From contig NZ_JBHTAN010000001.1 in the NCBI RefSeq assembly GCF_042663585.1, positions 186,001 through 250,000 on the forward strand: 64,000 nucleotides of DNA, written 5' to 3'. A model generated the notes under the pieces. It was not told the origin of the DNA, did not search any database, and worked only from the letters and a program-made list of their open reading frames with translations. Below are positions 54,258 through 63,956 of the stretch, in pieces; position 1 is the first letter of the stretch, and every line of letters starts with the position of its first letter. Source of the DNA: Natranaeroarchaeum sp042663585. Its GTDB lineage: Archaea; Halobacteriota; Halobacteria; Halobacteriales; Natronoarchaeaceae. A program made the position numbers and the translations under genes.

Positions 54258-54674
54258 CTACTGGTTGATGATCAAGATAGCCGCCACCGCCAGCCCGATA
54301 CCCGCTATCTTCGTGCCCGTTATCGGCTCGTTAAAGGCGACGACGCTGATCACAGCAGCGGTGATAAAGTACATTCCTCCGATCGTCGAGACGACGGTTG
54401 TCGAACCAACTGTCGTACCGACGAACGTCGAAACGACGCCTACCGCCGCTGCGATGCCAGCAGCAGCCGCGAGGAGGATCCCTCGATTCGTGACGACGAA
54501 GGATGCGTCGGTACCGACCGCGTAGATGCCCGTTACGACAGCAGCGGTCGCGTAGGAGATGAAGGCCGCCGTTTCCGGATCCATCGTGCTTGAGGCCGCG
54601 CTGCCGAACGCGATCCAGAACCCCCATGCGATCATCGTTCCCAGGCCAAACAGGACGGCTGGGTTCATAGACAC
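54258..54674 (-). CDS. Single EamA-domain membrane protein (DMT superfamily, half size)
   Basis: A 138-residue protein with five hydrophobic spans; the typical C-terminal helix pair AAVISVVAFNEPITGTKIAG (with the family's NEP motif) is present. EamA transporters usually have two such domains and about ten helices, so this is a half unit that would work as a dimer. ATG 54668 is an alternative start. Substrate unknown. Confidence 0.75.
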   Translation of the reverse strand: MSMNPAVLFGLGTMIAWGFWIAFGSAASSTMDPETAAFISYATAAVVTGIYAVGTDASFVVTNRGILLAAAAGIAAAVGVVSTFVGTTVGSTTVVSTIGGMYFITAAVISVVAFNEPITGTKIAGIGLAVAAILIINQ

Positions 54675-54831
54675 CCACCGGATAGTGGAGTCGCTCGGTG
54701 TCTTCGGTACATAGACTGCCGCCCGTTAGCGGTCGGTCGCTGTTGTCGGGACATTATTGATTCGGTATGAGAGCCTGATGTTTCACTCTACTCACTGACG
54801 CGTGTCTTTTTATATCGAGTAGTATAACAGT

Positions 54832-56094
54832 ATGATTGTGGCAGACGCACGAGACGGACCCTCTGAACCGGCGCTGGACGAGGTATTCTACCATGTCGAG
54901 AGGGTCCCGTTCGTCGAATGGGGCGAGTTCTCCGGTGCCAAGCCCACAGTGATCCTGACCGGCATCGTCACACTACTCGCGTTCGTGACGGGGTTGTCGA
55001 ATCTCAGCCAGGCCACGCTGACACTCAACGGGCCCCTCACCGCAGTTGTCGACGTACCGATGGGATTCGCACGGTTCGGTGGCGTCCTGTTCGCGTTCGT
55101 TCTCGGCATCGTAACGGTTGGCCTGCAGCGACGGAAGCATCTCGCGTGGCGGGGCGCAATCGTCGTTGTTCCCGGACTCTTGGCGCTCCTTCTCACAACG
55201 GTACAAACGACGGACATCCCACTGATTCTGACCATCGCCGTGACGTATCCGCTCTTGCTCCGTAATCGAGAGCGCTTCGATCAGGGAATCGATCTCTCTC
55301 CGCTACAGATCGCGTCACTGTCGGCAATCTTCGGCGTCGTCCTGTACGGGACCGTCGGCGCGTATGGGCTCCGCAACCAGTTCCTCGAACTGAACAGTTG
55401 GAGCGATGCGCTCTACTACGTTATCGTCACGATTGCCACCGTCGGATACGGCGATATCACACCCCTAACAGCCCAGGCCCGATGGTTCTCGCTCTCGATC
55501 ATCATGTTTGGCACCGGCGCGTTTACCGTTGCCGTAGGTGCGCTCATCGGTCCAGCTATCGAATCGCGAATGGCGAAAGCGGTCGGAGTCATGACTGCAT
55601 CAGAACTCAAACTTCTCGAGGACCATGTGGTCGTCCTCGGATATGGCGACGTCACTGAATCGCTCCTCGACGAACTGACTGACGAGACGGAAGTCGTCGT
55701 GGTAACACCAGATGAGGAAGTCGTCGCGGAACTTCAGGGACACGACGACCTGAATTTGCTTACCGGCGATCCAACCGACGAGAGTGTCCTCGAAGACGCA
55801 GGCGTAGACACCGCAAGCGGGGTCGTCGTCGGCAGCAACGACGACGCAAAAGATGTGTTGGCAGTTATCGCAGCAAAGAACGTCGATCCCGAGATCCGTA
55901 TCGTCGCGGCGGCAACACAGGAAAAACACATCGAGAAGTTCCGCTCCGTCGGCGTCGATGAGGTCATCAATCCCCGATCGATCGGTGGTCGGCTCCTCGG
56001 CCAGTCGGTACTCGAGGGGGCAGAGTCACAGACACTGCTTGGCACTGACGAGGTGCAGCCAGAGGACCCCAGCGAGGCCGATACGGCCGACTGA
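54832..56094 (+). CDS. Potassium channel with cytoplasmic TrkA-N (RCK) domain
   Basis: A 420-residue protein: about four to six N-terminal membrane spans, the selectivity filter TVGYGD at residues 203-208, then a Rossmann RCK domain (VVVLGYGDVTESLLDELTDE, with nucleotide loop and DPTDESVLEDAGVD) and a short acidic tail. It carries K+ in a gated way. K+ is the main osmolyte of haloarchaea. It lies 49 bases before the second BCCT gene, so K+ and betaine movement may be tied. Confidence 0.9.
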   Translation: MIVADARDGPSEPALDEVFYHVERVPFVEWGEFSGAKPTVILTGIVTLLAFVTGLSNLSQATLTLNGPLTAVVDVPMGFARFGGVLFAFVLGIVTVGLQRRKHLAWRGAIVVVPGLLALLLTTVQTTDIPLILTIAVTYPLLLRNRERFDQGIDLSPLQIASLSAIFGVVLYGTVGAYGLRNQFLELNSWSDALYYVIVTIATVGYGDITPLTAQARWFSLSIIMFGTGAFTVAVGALIGPAIESRMAKAVGVMTASELKLLEDHVVVLGYGDVTESLLDELTDETEVVVVTPDEEVVAELQGHDDLNLLTGDPTDESVLEDAGVDTASGVVVGSNDDAKDVLAVIAAKNVDPEIRIVAAATQEKHIEKFRSVGVDEVINPRSIGGRLLGQSVLEGAESQTLLGTDEVQPEDPSEADTAD

Positions 56095-56142
56095 CCCGTA
56101 TTGGGGGTAGTAATATACGTATTCGTTACATAGCGTCGAAAT

Positions 56143-57999
56143 GTGGCTGCTTCCAACACCCGTGGTATCGAGGCAACTGTCGCCCGACTGTTGATACCAC
56201 TATGTGTAACCTCGGGCGCAGTGATCCTCGCGGGGTTCTTTTTTCCGACGTTCGTTGGAAGCGCGGTGACCGGTCTGGCGTGGCTCTCGCTGTCACTCGT
56301 GTTCTTCAGTTCGGGACTCGGATACATCGCGCTCATTCCATACTCGTCGGACGCCGAAGAGACATCGGCGGCTGAAATTCTCCTCCGGGTTCGTCAGACG
56401 AAACTTCGGAACGCTGCCTCGGAGTTTTTCTCCCGGAACGAACCCGTGGCGCTGCTCGTCCCGGTCACGACGTTCGCCCTCTTTTTTGGCCTGCAAATCG
56501 CCCTTCCGGCACAGACAACGGCGGCCGTATCGGGCGTCTCAACGGCGGTCCTGCAAAACGGCGGGCCGCTGTTTCTCGCTGCGATGCTTCTGGCCGTCTG
56601 CTACTGTTTCTTCCTCCTGCTCGGACCCTGGGGTGATATCAAGCTCGGCGGGTCCGAGACGGAGCCGACATACACGTATCCCACGTATTTCACGCTGATT
56701 TTCACCGCCGGTATCGCCGCTGGACTGGTGTTCTGGGGGCCGGCAGAGGCGCTCTTCCACTACGAGAGTCCACCGCCATACTTCGATGCTGCGGCCCAGT
56801 CGGGTGGCGCTATCGACAGTGCCCTCGTGTACAGTCTCTTTCACTGGGGCGTTTCCGCCTGGAGCGCCTACGCCGTCATCGGCATCCCCATCGCTTACTT
56901 CGTGTTCAACCGCGGCGCACCGCTTCGCGTCTCGACGATTCTCGCCCCGTTTCTCGGGATCGATGGGCTCGATTCCCCGTGGAGCAAAGTCGTCGACACG
57001 CTCGCCGTGTTTGCGACGATCGGGGGCATCGCTACCTCGGTGGCGCTGGTTAGCGAGCAGTTCCTCGCTGGCATCGACTACCAGTGGGACGTTTCGATGG
57101 GCGAACTCGGACCGATCCTGTTCGTCGGCGGGCTGACGCTGATCTTCGTCATTTCGAGCGTCACCGGGATCCATCGCGGTATCAGGCGGATCGCAGGACT
57201 CAACATCGTGTTGTTTGCTCTGTTTGCACTCCTCATCGTCGCCGTAGGGCCACGTGATTTCATCGTCCAGCGCGGTACGGCGGCGCTGGGGACGTACGTT
57301 GCCGAGTTCGCCCCACTCAGTCTCCACATTGGGGACGAGTGGGTCGCCAATTGGACCGTCTGGAACTGGTCGTGGTGGTTCTCCTGGGCCCCCTTTGCCG
57401 GATTGTTCATCGCCGCACTCTCGCGAGGCCGGCGGGTTCGAACCGTCGTGTTCACGAGTGTGATCGCGACCTCGGCTGCGACGATCGTCTGGTTCCTGCT
57501 ACTCGGCGGGACGGCACTGTTCGTTCAGCACTCCGGACAGGCCGACGTACTCGCCGCAATCGCAGCACGCGGTGGGTCGGAGGCCGTCGCCGGCTTCCCG
57601 TTGTTTGCCTCGCTCCCGCTCGGTGAGCTCCTGATGTTCCTTTTCTTGGCGCTTATTCTGGTGTTCATGACTACCTCGGCGGACACGTCGACGCTCGTCG
57701 TCTCGATCCTGTCGGCCCGACGCGGCGTGTCACCGTCGACCAGCCATATCGTCTTCTGGGGCGTATTACAGGGGACGGTCGCTGTGGCGGTGCTGACGAT
57801 CGGCGGCGCGGAAACGCTGCAGGCGCTCGCTGTCCTCACCGGAGGTCCATTCGCTGTCATCTCACTTGTTGCGGTGGGCGGGTTAACCGTCACCTGGTAT
57901 CGCCACGAACGCGGCCACACGTCGCTGATTAGGCGTGTGCTCGATCGACTGCCGACGATTCAGGCGCACCACGATATCGACCCACCAGAAGAGGACTAG
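56143..57999 (+). CDS. BCCT-family transporter (2) with N-terminal extension
   Basis: A 618-residue protein starting at a GTG two bases past an out-of-frame ATG. Two extra hydrophobic spans (about 13-65) precede the BCCT core. The Trp box is there (WNWSWWFSWAPFAGLFIAAL), but the helix-3 stretch reads GIAAGLVFWGPAEALFHYES rather than GMGIGLMFFSVSEP, so Na+ coupling may differ. It lies right after the K+ channel gene. Substrate: betaine, choline, carnitine or another onium compound. Confidence 0.9.
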   Translation: MAASNTRGIEATVARLLIPLCVTSGAVILAGFFFPTFVGSAVTGLAWLSLSLVFFSSGLGYIALIPYSSDAEETSAAEILLRVRQTKLRNAASEFFSRNEPVALLVPVTTFALFFGLQIALPAQTTAAVSGVSTAVLQNGGPLFLAAMLLAVCYCFFLLLGPWGDIKLGGSETEPTYTYPTYFTLIFTAGIAAGLVFWGPAEALFHYESPPPYFDAAAQSGGAIDSALVYSLFHWGVSAWSAYAVIGIPIAYFVFNRGAPLRVSTILAPFLGIDGLDSPWSKVVDTLAVFATIGGIATSVALVSEQFLAGIDYQWDVSMGELGPILFVGGLTLIFVISSVTGIHRGIRRIAGLNIVLFALFALLIVAVGPRDFIVQRGTAALGTYVAEFAPLSLHIGDEWVANWTVWNWSWWFSWAPFAGLFIAALSRGRRVRTVVFTSVIATSAATIVWFLLLGGTALFVQHSGQADVLAAIAARGGSEAVAGFPLFASLPLGELLMFLFLALILVFMTTSADTSTLVVSILSARRGVSPSTSHIVFWGVLQGTVAVAVLTIGGAETLQALAVLTGGPFAVISLVAVGGLTVTWYRHERGHTSLIRRVLDRLPTIQAHHDIDPPEED

Positions 58000-58021
58000 A
58001 CAGACAGGGCTGGTTCGACGC

Positions 58022-58594
58022 CTACGCACTCGCGATGTTGGTACAGAAGTTCTCGACGATACGCTTGCCCGCGTCGGTGAGGATGCTCTCGGGATGGAAC
58101 TGGACCCCGATGTGAGGTCTGTCGACGTGCTGGACGCCCATGACGATCCCCTCTGTATCGTTCGTGTGTGCGGTCTCGGTCAACACGCCCGGGAGATCCT
58201 CGTCGTCGACGGCTAAAGAGTGATATCTGCCGACTTCGAAGGGGTCGTCGATACCGTCGTACAGTGCCGTGTCGTCGTGGCGGACCTCTGAAGATTTCCC
58301 ATGTACGACCTCCGGTGCGTGGCCGACGGGTGCACCGTGGGCGGCACAGAGGGCCTGGTGACCCAGACAGACTCCCAGCGCCGGGTACGTCGTTTCTGCG
58401 AAGATATCGACCGAGACGCCTGCATCGGCCGGTGTGCCGGGGCCGGGAGAGACAATGATCCCCTCTGGATCGAGCTCGCGGATGCCTGCAATGTCGATCG
58501 CGTCGTTTCGCCGAACGGTAACGTCATCGAATTCGCCGACGTACTGCACGAGATTGTAGGCGAACGAATCGTAGTTGTCGATGATGAGTATCAT
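58022..58594 (-). CDS. pabA: Aminodeoxychorismate/anthranilate synthase glutaminase subunit
   Basis: A 190-residue class I glutamine amidotransferase. Catalytic Cys76 is in LGVCLGHQAL; PGPGTPADAG and the C-terminal HIGVQFHPESILT (His, Glu) complete the triad. Its start overlaps the stop of pabB (ATGA type), so they form one complex. Because the island is about folate, the pABA role is preferred to the tryptophan role. The aminodeoxychorismate lyase (PabC) is not next to it. Confidence 0.9.
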   Translation of the reverse strand: MILIIDNYDSFAYNLVQYVGEFDDVTVRRNDAIDIAGIRELDPEGIIVSPGPGTPADAGVSVDIFAETTYPALGVCLGHQALCAAHGAPVGHAPEVVHGKSSEVRHDDTALYDGIDDPFEVGRYHSLAVDDEDLPGVLTETAHTNDTEGIVMGVQHVDRPHIGVQFHPESILTDAGKRIVENFCTNIASA

Positions 58595-60102
58595 CAGGTC
58601 CCCTCCATCGGATCGGTAGTGGATTCGACGGAGAACGAGCCGTGTTCGCCGAGCGCCTCGTCGACGGCCGTCACGAGTGCCCGCGCTTTATCGAGCGTCT
58701 CTCGGTACTCTGCCTCCGGATGCGAATCGTGGACGATCCCACTACCCACTCGGAGCCGGTACTCTCCCTCGTAGTGGACCAGAGTCCGGATCGTGATGTT
58801 CAACGTCGCCTTCCCGTCGAACCCGAAGACCCCGATACTACCGGTGTAGGGACCGCGCCGTGTTTGCTCGACCTCGTCAATGATCTCCATCGTCCGCGGT
58901 TTCGGTGCGCCGGTGATCGTCCCACCGGGGAAGACGGCCCCAACGGCGTCAGAGATACTCACCTCGTCACGTAATTGCCCCTCGACAAGGGAGACGAGAT
59001 GCATGACTTCGGAGTACCGATCGACCCGGCGGTACTCGTCGACATCGACGGTGCCGTACTCGCTTACTTTCCCGAGATCGTTACGCTCCAGATCGACGAG
59101 CATCGCGTGTTCCGCCCGCTCTTTTTCGTCACTACAGAGGTCTTCCTCAAGCTCCTCGTCGGCTGCCGGGGTCTCGCCGCGGGGGCGCGTTCCCGCGATC
59201 GGTTCGGTCAGGAGTTGATCACCATCGACGTCCAATAGCAGCTCCGGGCTCGCACTGACGAGGTCGACACCGGGGAATTCGAGTAGTCCAGAGTAGGGTG
59301 CCGGGTTCACTCGTCGGACGGCGTCGTAGGCCTCGACCGGGTGGACCGCCGCCGGTGCGGTCAGTCTGTGGGAGACGTTCGTCTGGAACGTATCACCGTC
59401 ACGGACATACTGTTTGATCTGGCGGACTCGGTCGGCGAAGGCCGCTTCGCCACACTCGCTCTCGAAGGCTGCCTGATTCATCGCCATCGGCTGTGCCTGG
59501 ATGTGCCTGTCACCGTGAAGCGCATCTTCGGCGAGCGTCCGAGCGGTCTCCAGACCGTTCTCGTACACCTCGGCGAGGTCCCCGTCGACAACAGGACACG
59601 CTGTCACGCGCAGTTCAGTCTCGCCATCACGGGGTTCCGTCCAGGCTGCGACAACGTCGAAGACCCCTAATTGGAGGCGGGGGAGTCCATCGGCGACCGT
59701 TGTCGTCGGTAGCTCCTCCAGTTCCCGAGCGATGTCGTAGGATAGCCAGCCGAACGCCCCGCAGGGGTACGGAACGTCGCAGTTGCCCCGAACTAGTTGC
59801 TCCCGATTGAGGAGCTCATCGATAGTCTCGATGCTCCCACTTCCGTTCTCGCTGCTGTCCGCCATTTCCGGACTGACCTCGACTCGTTCGACTGGATCGA
59901 CACCGAAGTAGCCCCATCCCGACTGCCCGCCAGTCGTTTCCAGGTAGAAGCCATCAGTATTACTGTCACGCGCACGACGGTACGCCTCGAACGGGTCTGA
60001 AACTGTGACTCGCACTTCGATCGGAACGCGAGCACCGACCGGTGCCGACCTCGCGGTCTCGACGAACGATATCTCGTCGGTAACGATATCTATGTTATCC
60101 AT
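58594..60102 (-). CDS. pabB: Aminodeoxychorismate synthase component I
   Basis: A 502-residue chorismate-utilising enzyme: FQTNVSHRLTAP, PYSGLLEFPGVDLVSASPEL, EPIAGTRPRGETPAADEELE, DLERNDLGKVSEYG and FPGGTITGAPKPRTMEIIDE. Together with PabA it aminates chorismate to aminodeoxychorismate, the pABA precursor. A PIAGT-type motif fits PabB and TrpE alike; the folate neighbourhood favours PabB. Low-complexity linkers in the first 120 residues are haloarchaeal. Confidence 0.88.
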   Translation of the reverse strand: MDNIDIVTDEISFVETARSAPVGARVPIEVRVTVSDPFEAYRRARDSNTDGFYLETTGGQSGWGYFGVDPVERVEVSPEMADSSENGSGSIETIDELLNREQLVRGNCDVPYPCGAFGWLSYDIARELEELPTTTVADGLPRLQLGVFDVVAAWTEPRDGETELRVTACPVVDGDLAEVYENGLETARTLAEDALHGDRHIQAQPMAMNQAAFESECGEAAFADRVRQIKQYVRDGDTFQTNVSHRLTAPAAVHPVEAYDAVRRVNPAPYSGLLEFPGVDLVSASPELLLDVDGDQLLTEPIAGTRPRGETPAADEELEEDLCSDEKERAEHAMLVDLERNDLGKVSEYGTVDVDEYRRVDRYSEVMHLVSLVEGQLRDEVSISDAVGAVFPGGTITGAPKPRTMEIIDEVEQTRRGPYTGSIGVFGFDGKATLNITIRTLVHYEGEYRLRVGSGIVHDSHPEAEYRETLDKARALVTAVDEALGEHGSFSVESTTDPMEGT

Positions 60103-60404
60103 TTTTATAATTTTATGTTGAGAGATAGTTTTCTCTCAAATATGTGCCTGTGTACCACAAGCGCTGATCCGGACAAAAACCTTGCGTACGCCGCATACTT
60201 CGAGATTTCATCGCCGCTCCGCCGATGGCCGATCGGCTCAATAACCGACGTTATTTCAAGGGGTGGACTATTCCACAGTGTCGGTTATAATACATGGTGC
60301 CGAGTAAGATAGCGAACGCTGGACAGCAAGCCGGGAGCTGATTGCCTATCAGTTTCGACCGTGCCACCGGATACTGCCTCGCCGACAGCGACACCACCCA
60401 AACA
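60103..60404. promoter_or_regulatory. 302-base gap between pabB and folD with divergent promoters
   Basis: AT-rich start beside pabB (AAAATTATAAAACAT type). TTATAATACAT near 60286-60296 is the likely folD TATA box, about 110 bases before its ATG. A 65-codon plus-strand frame (60115-60312) has no family likeness. Confidence 0.4.
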
Positions 60405-61298
60405 ATGACCACAATAATCGACGGCAACGAGATTGCCGACCAGATCACGGCCGATGTAACGGCCTGCACCGAGACGCTCGCGAGCGAAGACGTAACACCG
60501 GGACTCGCGACGGTGCTGATGAGCGACGATGGGGCCAGCGAGACATACGTCTCGATGAAACAGAAGGCCTGTAAAAAGATCGGCATCGAGGGCTTCCACC
60601 ACGAGATCGATCCGGACGAGCCCGCAGAAGTCCTCTTCGACACGATCGACAGTCTGAACGAGGATCCGACGGTCCATGGCATCCTCGTCCAGATGCCCGT
60701 CCCCGATCACATCCCCAAGCGTGAGGTCCTCGAGCGCATCGACCCGATGAAAGACGTCGACGGGTTCCACCCCGAGAACGTCGGTCGACTCGTCGCTGGC
60801 AACGCACGCTACAAGCCGTGCACGCCACACGGCGTCCAAAAGATCCTGTCGAAATCCGGGATCGAGACGGAGGGGAAAGACGCTGTCGTCGTCGGTCGGT
60901 CAGACATCGTCGGCAAACCGATGGCGAACCTGCTCATCCAGTATGGAGCCGGTGGGAATGCGACAACGACAGTGTGTCACTCCCGGACGAAGAATCTGGC
61001 CGAGAAGACGCGGAGAGCCGATATCGTCATCGCTGCGGCCGGTGTCCCCGAAATGATCGACGGATCGATGCTCTCGGAGGGCGTGACGGTGATCGATGTC
61101 GGGATCAATCGCGTCGACGCTGACACCGAGAAAGGGTACGAACTCGTCGGCGACGTCGAGTTCGAGAGCGCCAAAGAGAAGGCCAGCGCGATCACGCCGG
61201 TGCCAGGCGGCGTCGGGCCGCTCACGATCGCGATGCTGATGTACAACACCGTCAAGAGTGCGAGCCTGCAGTCGGGTGTCGATGTCGATCTTCCGTAA
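60405..61298 (+). CDS. folD: Methylene-THF dehydrogenase / methenyl-THF cyclohydrolase
   Basis: A 297-residue FolD from the ATG at 60405. Active-site Tyr48 and Lys52 lie in ETYVSMKQKACKKIG; HGILVQMPVPDHI, GRSDIVGKPMANLLI, TVCHSRTKNL and ITPVPGGVGPLTIAML are the usual blocks. It oxidises methylene-THF to methenyl-THF and hydrolyses it to formyl-THF, the first oxidation steps of THF-bound methyls. The cofactor is likely NADP+. Confidence 0.97.
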   Translation: MTTIIDGNEIADQITADVTACTETLASEDVTPGLATVLMSDDGASETYVSMKQKACKKIGIEGFHHEIDPDEPAEVLFDTIDSLNEDPTVHGILVQMPVPDHIPKREVLERIDPMKDVDGFHPENVGRLVAGNARYKPCTPHGVQKILSKSGIETEGKDAVVVGRSDIVGKPMANLLIQYGAGGNATTTVCHSRTKNLAEKTRRADIVIAAAGVPEMIDGSMLSEGVTVIDVGINRVDADTEKGYELVGDVEFESAKEKASAITPVPGGVGPLTIAMLMYNTVKSASLQSGVDVDLP

Positions 61299-61487
61299 TT
61301 CTCGTTGACACGCCCGATCGATGGGCTCGTTCATACCACTGAATCTTTCTCAGCAACGAATTTCGGTATCTCGCAACGATACTGCTCGCGCCCGCAGTGA
61401 CGACGCAACCGTGATATGAAATTTGTTTTATAGTTTGGGTTCTCCGGATCGGTCTACACCGAACTCTAGTATGACAGAGTAGCCCGA

Positions 61488-61688
61488 TCACCGCTTTTCC
61501 ACAGCGCTACACACGGGACACGTTATTTCGACAGTCCCGCTTGAATCCCGGCCCGATTCGATCATGTTGTGGCCCCGTGCACAGCGTTCGTGCATGTACA
61601 CCTCATGATCACCGTGGTCCCGCAGGAGGAGATCAGAGGTCTCCGCCGTCAGGACGATGCCGTTACAGAAGTAACACTGTTTACTCAT
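61488..61688 (-). CDS. Small zinc-finger protein (66 residues)
   Basis: From ATG 61688. Knuckles CYFC (N-terminal) and CPVC (C-terminal) with extra Cys/His (YMHERCARGHNM) between. It lies divergent from the serine acetyltransferase gene. Role unknown; zinc-finger micro-proteins are common in haloarchaea. Confidence 0.65.
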   Translation of the reverse strand: MSKQCYFCNGIVLTAETSDLLLRDHGDHEVYMHERCARGHNMIESGRDSSGTVEITCPVCSAVEKR

Positions 61689-61787
61689 GGGTGATACATA
61701 CCGAGTCCAAATAGAAATAGCTATTCCCGATCCAGAAAGGATGGCAACTCCCCGATTTTGATTCTCGATAGCGTCCGCCCTCATCTG

Positions 61788-61797
61788 TAATTATTTG
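61788..61797 (+). promoter_or_regulatory. TATA box of the serine acetyltransferase gene
   Basis: TAATTATTTG, 25-34 bases before ATG 61822; supports that start and a leaderless transcript. Confidence 0.5.
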
Positions 61798-61821
61798 CTT
61801 TGGGAGCGACAACAACTAATC

Positions 61822-62688
61822 ATGAAATACAGTTACACTGGCGACACGCACGAACAGTTGTCCAGCGCCTATCAGGCCGACACTGACCCGTTCCCGACCC
61901 ACACACAGATGGAGTTTCCTGAGCGGGAGCACCGACGTAGAGAGGTCGAGATTCTGAAGGAGCTGTTCTTTCCCACATGCTGGAACGCGACCAATCTGGT
62001 CCGTAACGAACTCGCAGTACTGAGTCACCTCGACGAACTCGGTGGGCTCTTTTTCGCGGGAATCAGGCCGTACGCGAACACCGACCCTGCGGAGAGGGTC
62101 GCCGTCATCATCGATCGTCTCCCGTCGATCCGTGCACGACTCAAAAAGGACATCGAGGCGGCGTACAAGGGCGATCCCGCGGCCAAGACGTATATGGAGA
62201 TTATCCGGTCGTACCCCGGTTTCCTCGCGATCCTGGTCCAGCGGGTCGCTCACGCCATCTACGATACCGGGGCGACTGAGTACGCCCGGGAGCTAACCGA
62301 ATACGCGAAGACAGAGACTGGGATTGACATCCACCCCGGTGCCGAGATCGGCGACTACTTTTTTATCGACCACGGGACTGGCGTCGTCATCGGTGAGACT
62401 GCGACCATCGGCGAGTGGGTACGAATCTACCAAGACGTAACACTCGGAGCACTGCACTTCGAGGAACACGAGAGCGACGAAAACGCGTTAAAAAAGGGGT
62501 ACAAGCGACACCCGGACATCGGTGATCAAGTCGTTATCGGGGCCGGGACCAAGGTGCTGGGTGCGATTACCGTCGGCGACCACGTCAGTATCGGCGCGAA
62601 CTCGTGGGTTACAGAGGACGTCCCAGACGATACGAAAGTATTCGTTACCGATCACCCGACTCAGGAGCGAAAGGATACAGACCGTTGA
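61822..62688 (+). CDS. cysE: Serine O-acetyltransferase
   Basis: A 288-residue protein from ATG 61822. The N-terminal helical half (with SIRARLKKDIEAAYKGDPAA) leads into the left-handed beta-helix: TGIDIHPGAEIGDYFFIDHG, TGVVIGETATIGEWV, QDVTLGALHF and VIGAGTKVLGAITVGDHVSI. It is the EpsC/SATase type with the long helical domain. It makes O-acetylserine for cysteine, a drain for serine made in the C1 pathway. Confidence 0.9.
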   Translation: MKYSYTGDTHEQLSSAYQADTDPFPTHTQMEFPEREHRRREVEILKELFFPTCWNATNLVRNELAVLSHLDELGGLFFAGIRPYANTDPAERVAVIIDRLPSIRARLKKDIEAAYKGDPAAKTYMEIIRSYPGFLAILVQRVAHAIYDTGATEYARELTEYAKTETGIDIHPGAEIGDYFFIDHGTGVVIGETATIGEWVRIYQDVTLGALHFEEHESDENALKKGYKRHPDIGDQVVIGAGTKVLGAITVGDHVSIGANSWVTEDVPDDTKVFVTDHPTQERKDTDR

Positions 62689-62914
62689 GGCTGCGATTCA
62701 GCTGGGTCGGACGAGCATCCAGACGGTAGATGCCTACCCACTGACCATCGAGATCGGTGTTCTGGGCGTGGGCGCCAATCTTGGTGTGACGTCTGTTAGT
62801 TGCATTTTGGCACACCTACTCCTTCAATATTATCGGGGCAAATGGTCGACACACGAGCCGTCGACGACGCCACCGTCGAAACGTGGCACCCCCAATCTGT
62901 ATGAATTCACTCCC

Positions 62915-63733
62915 CTACCCGGTGATCGTGACCGGCCGGTCCGCTGAGAGGAAGATATCCTGCGTCGTGCTTCCCAGCAGTACTTTCTGGACACCCGATC
63001 GTTTCCGACCACCCATCACGATACTATCGGCATCAGCGTCGTCAGCATGTTCGAGAATTGTCTCAGCGACCTCTCCTCCGGTTGCAACCCGCTCGACAGC
63101 GAATCCTTCGGCCTCCAGATGCACGGCGGCCTCGACGGCTGCGTCGACATCAGCGAACTCGTGCTCGGGAGCCCCCTTGTAATCTTGATGCGGGAATACG
63201 TACAGCACTGTTATGTCGATCTCTTCTGGGTTGCTAGCGAGCTTAGTTGCATATTCGGCCTGTTTCAGCGCTCGGTCCGTGTCAGTGTCGACGGGGACGA
63301 GCAGGTTCTCAATGGAGTCACCGAATACCATTCCGTCACCAGTTATTGTGACTGGCACCTCTGCGGAAAGCGCAACGTCTTGGACCGTACTCCCCAAAAG
63401 CATCTTCGCAACTCCAGACCGCTTTCGTCCGCCCATGACGATTTCGTCGATACCGCGCTCCTCTGTCATATGCATGATCCGACTGGAGACGGTCCCGTTG
63501 TCGATGACCCGGTTGACAGGGATATTCTGTTCTTCCAGATACTCGGCCGCTTCGACGGCCGCGTCCACTTCTGAAAACTCCACGGTATCAGCTTTCTTGA
63601 ACTCGTCAGGGGGTGTTACATACAGTACAGTCACATCGACTTCCGTGGCCGTACGCGAGAGGCGGGCAACGTGTTTTGCCTGATGGAGTGCTCGATTTTC
63701 GTCTGTATCGACTGGAACGAGTACTTCGTACAT
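62915..63733 (-). CDS. Tandem universal stress protein (two UspA domains)
   Basis: A 272-residue protein from ATG 63733. Two similar halves: YEVLVPVDTDENRALHQAKH with GGRKRSGVAKMLLGSTVQDV, and NLLVPVDTDTDRALKQAEYA with GGRKRSGVQKVLLGSTTQDI. Both nucleotide-binding motifs (G-G-x8-G-S) are kept, so ATP binding at both is likely. The halves are clearly repeats of each other. Role unspecific stress adaptation. Confidence 0.9.
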   Translation of the reverse strand: MYEVLVPVDTDENRALHQAKHVARLSRTATEVDVTVLYVTPPDEFKKADTVEFSEVDAAVEAAEYLEEQNIPVNRVIDNGTVSSRIMHMTEERGIDEIVMGGRKRSGVAKMLLGSTVQDVALSAEVPVTITGDGMVFGDSIENLLVPVDTDTDRALKQAEYATKLASNPEEIDITVLYVFPHQDYKGAPEHEFADVDAAVEAAVHLEAEGFAVERVATGGEVAETILEHADDADADSIVMGGRKRSGVQKVLLGSTTQDIFLSADRPVTITG

Positions 63734-63956
63734 CACAGTTATATATCCACCCTTTGTGACAAATAACCAAGGGGGGAGAGTTTCCCGCCCCCCTGTTTCG
63801 AGGAGTTCTGACGGACAAGACGATAGCGACTATCTGGATCGGGAACGACGCTTGAAAAGGCATCCAACAGTCCAGATGTAACTACCCTCTAGTGCACGTG
63901 TACATGGGTCGAACGGCCACGGGGGATTATTATCACGCCGCACCCAGAGAAGCCAT

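Noticed and set aside
60285..60839. 184-codon minus-strand frame over the folD start
   Set aside because: Antisense to folD active-site codons; no family likeness.
62841..62903. 20-codon plus-strand frame after cysE
   Set aside because: Too short, no motif, TATA-like AATATTAT is too close to its ATG.
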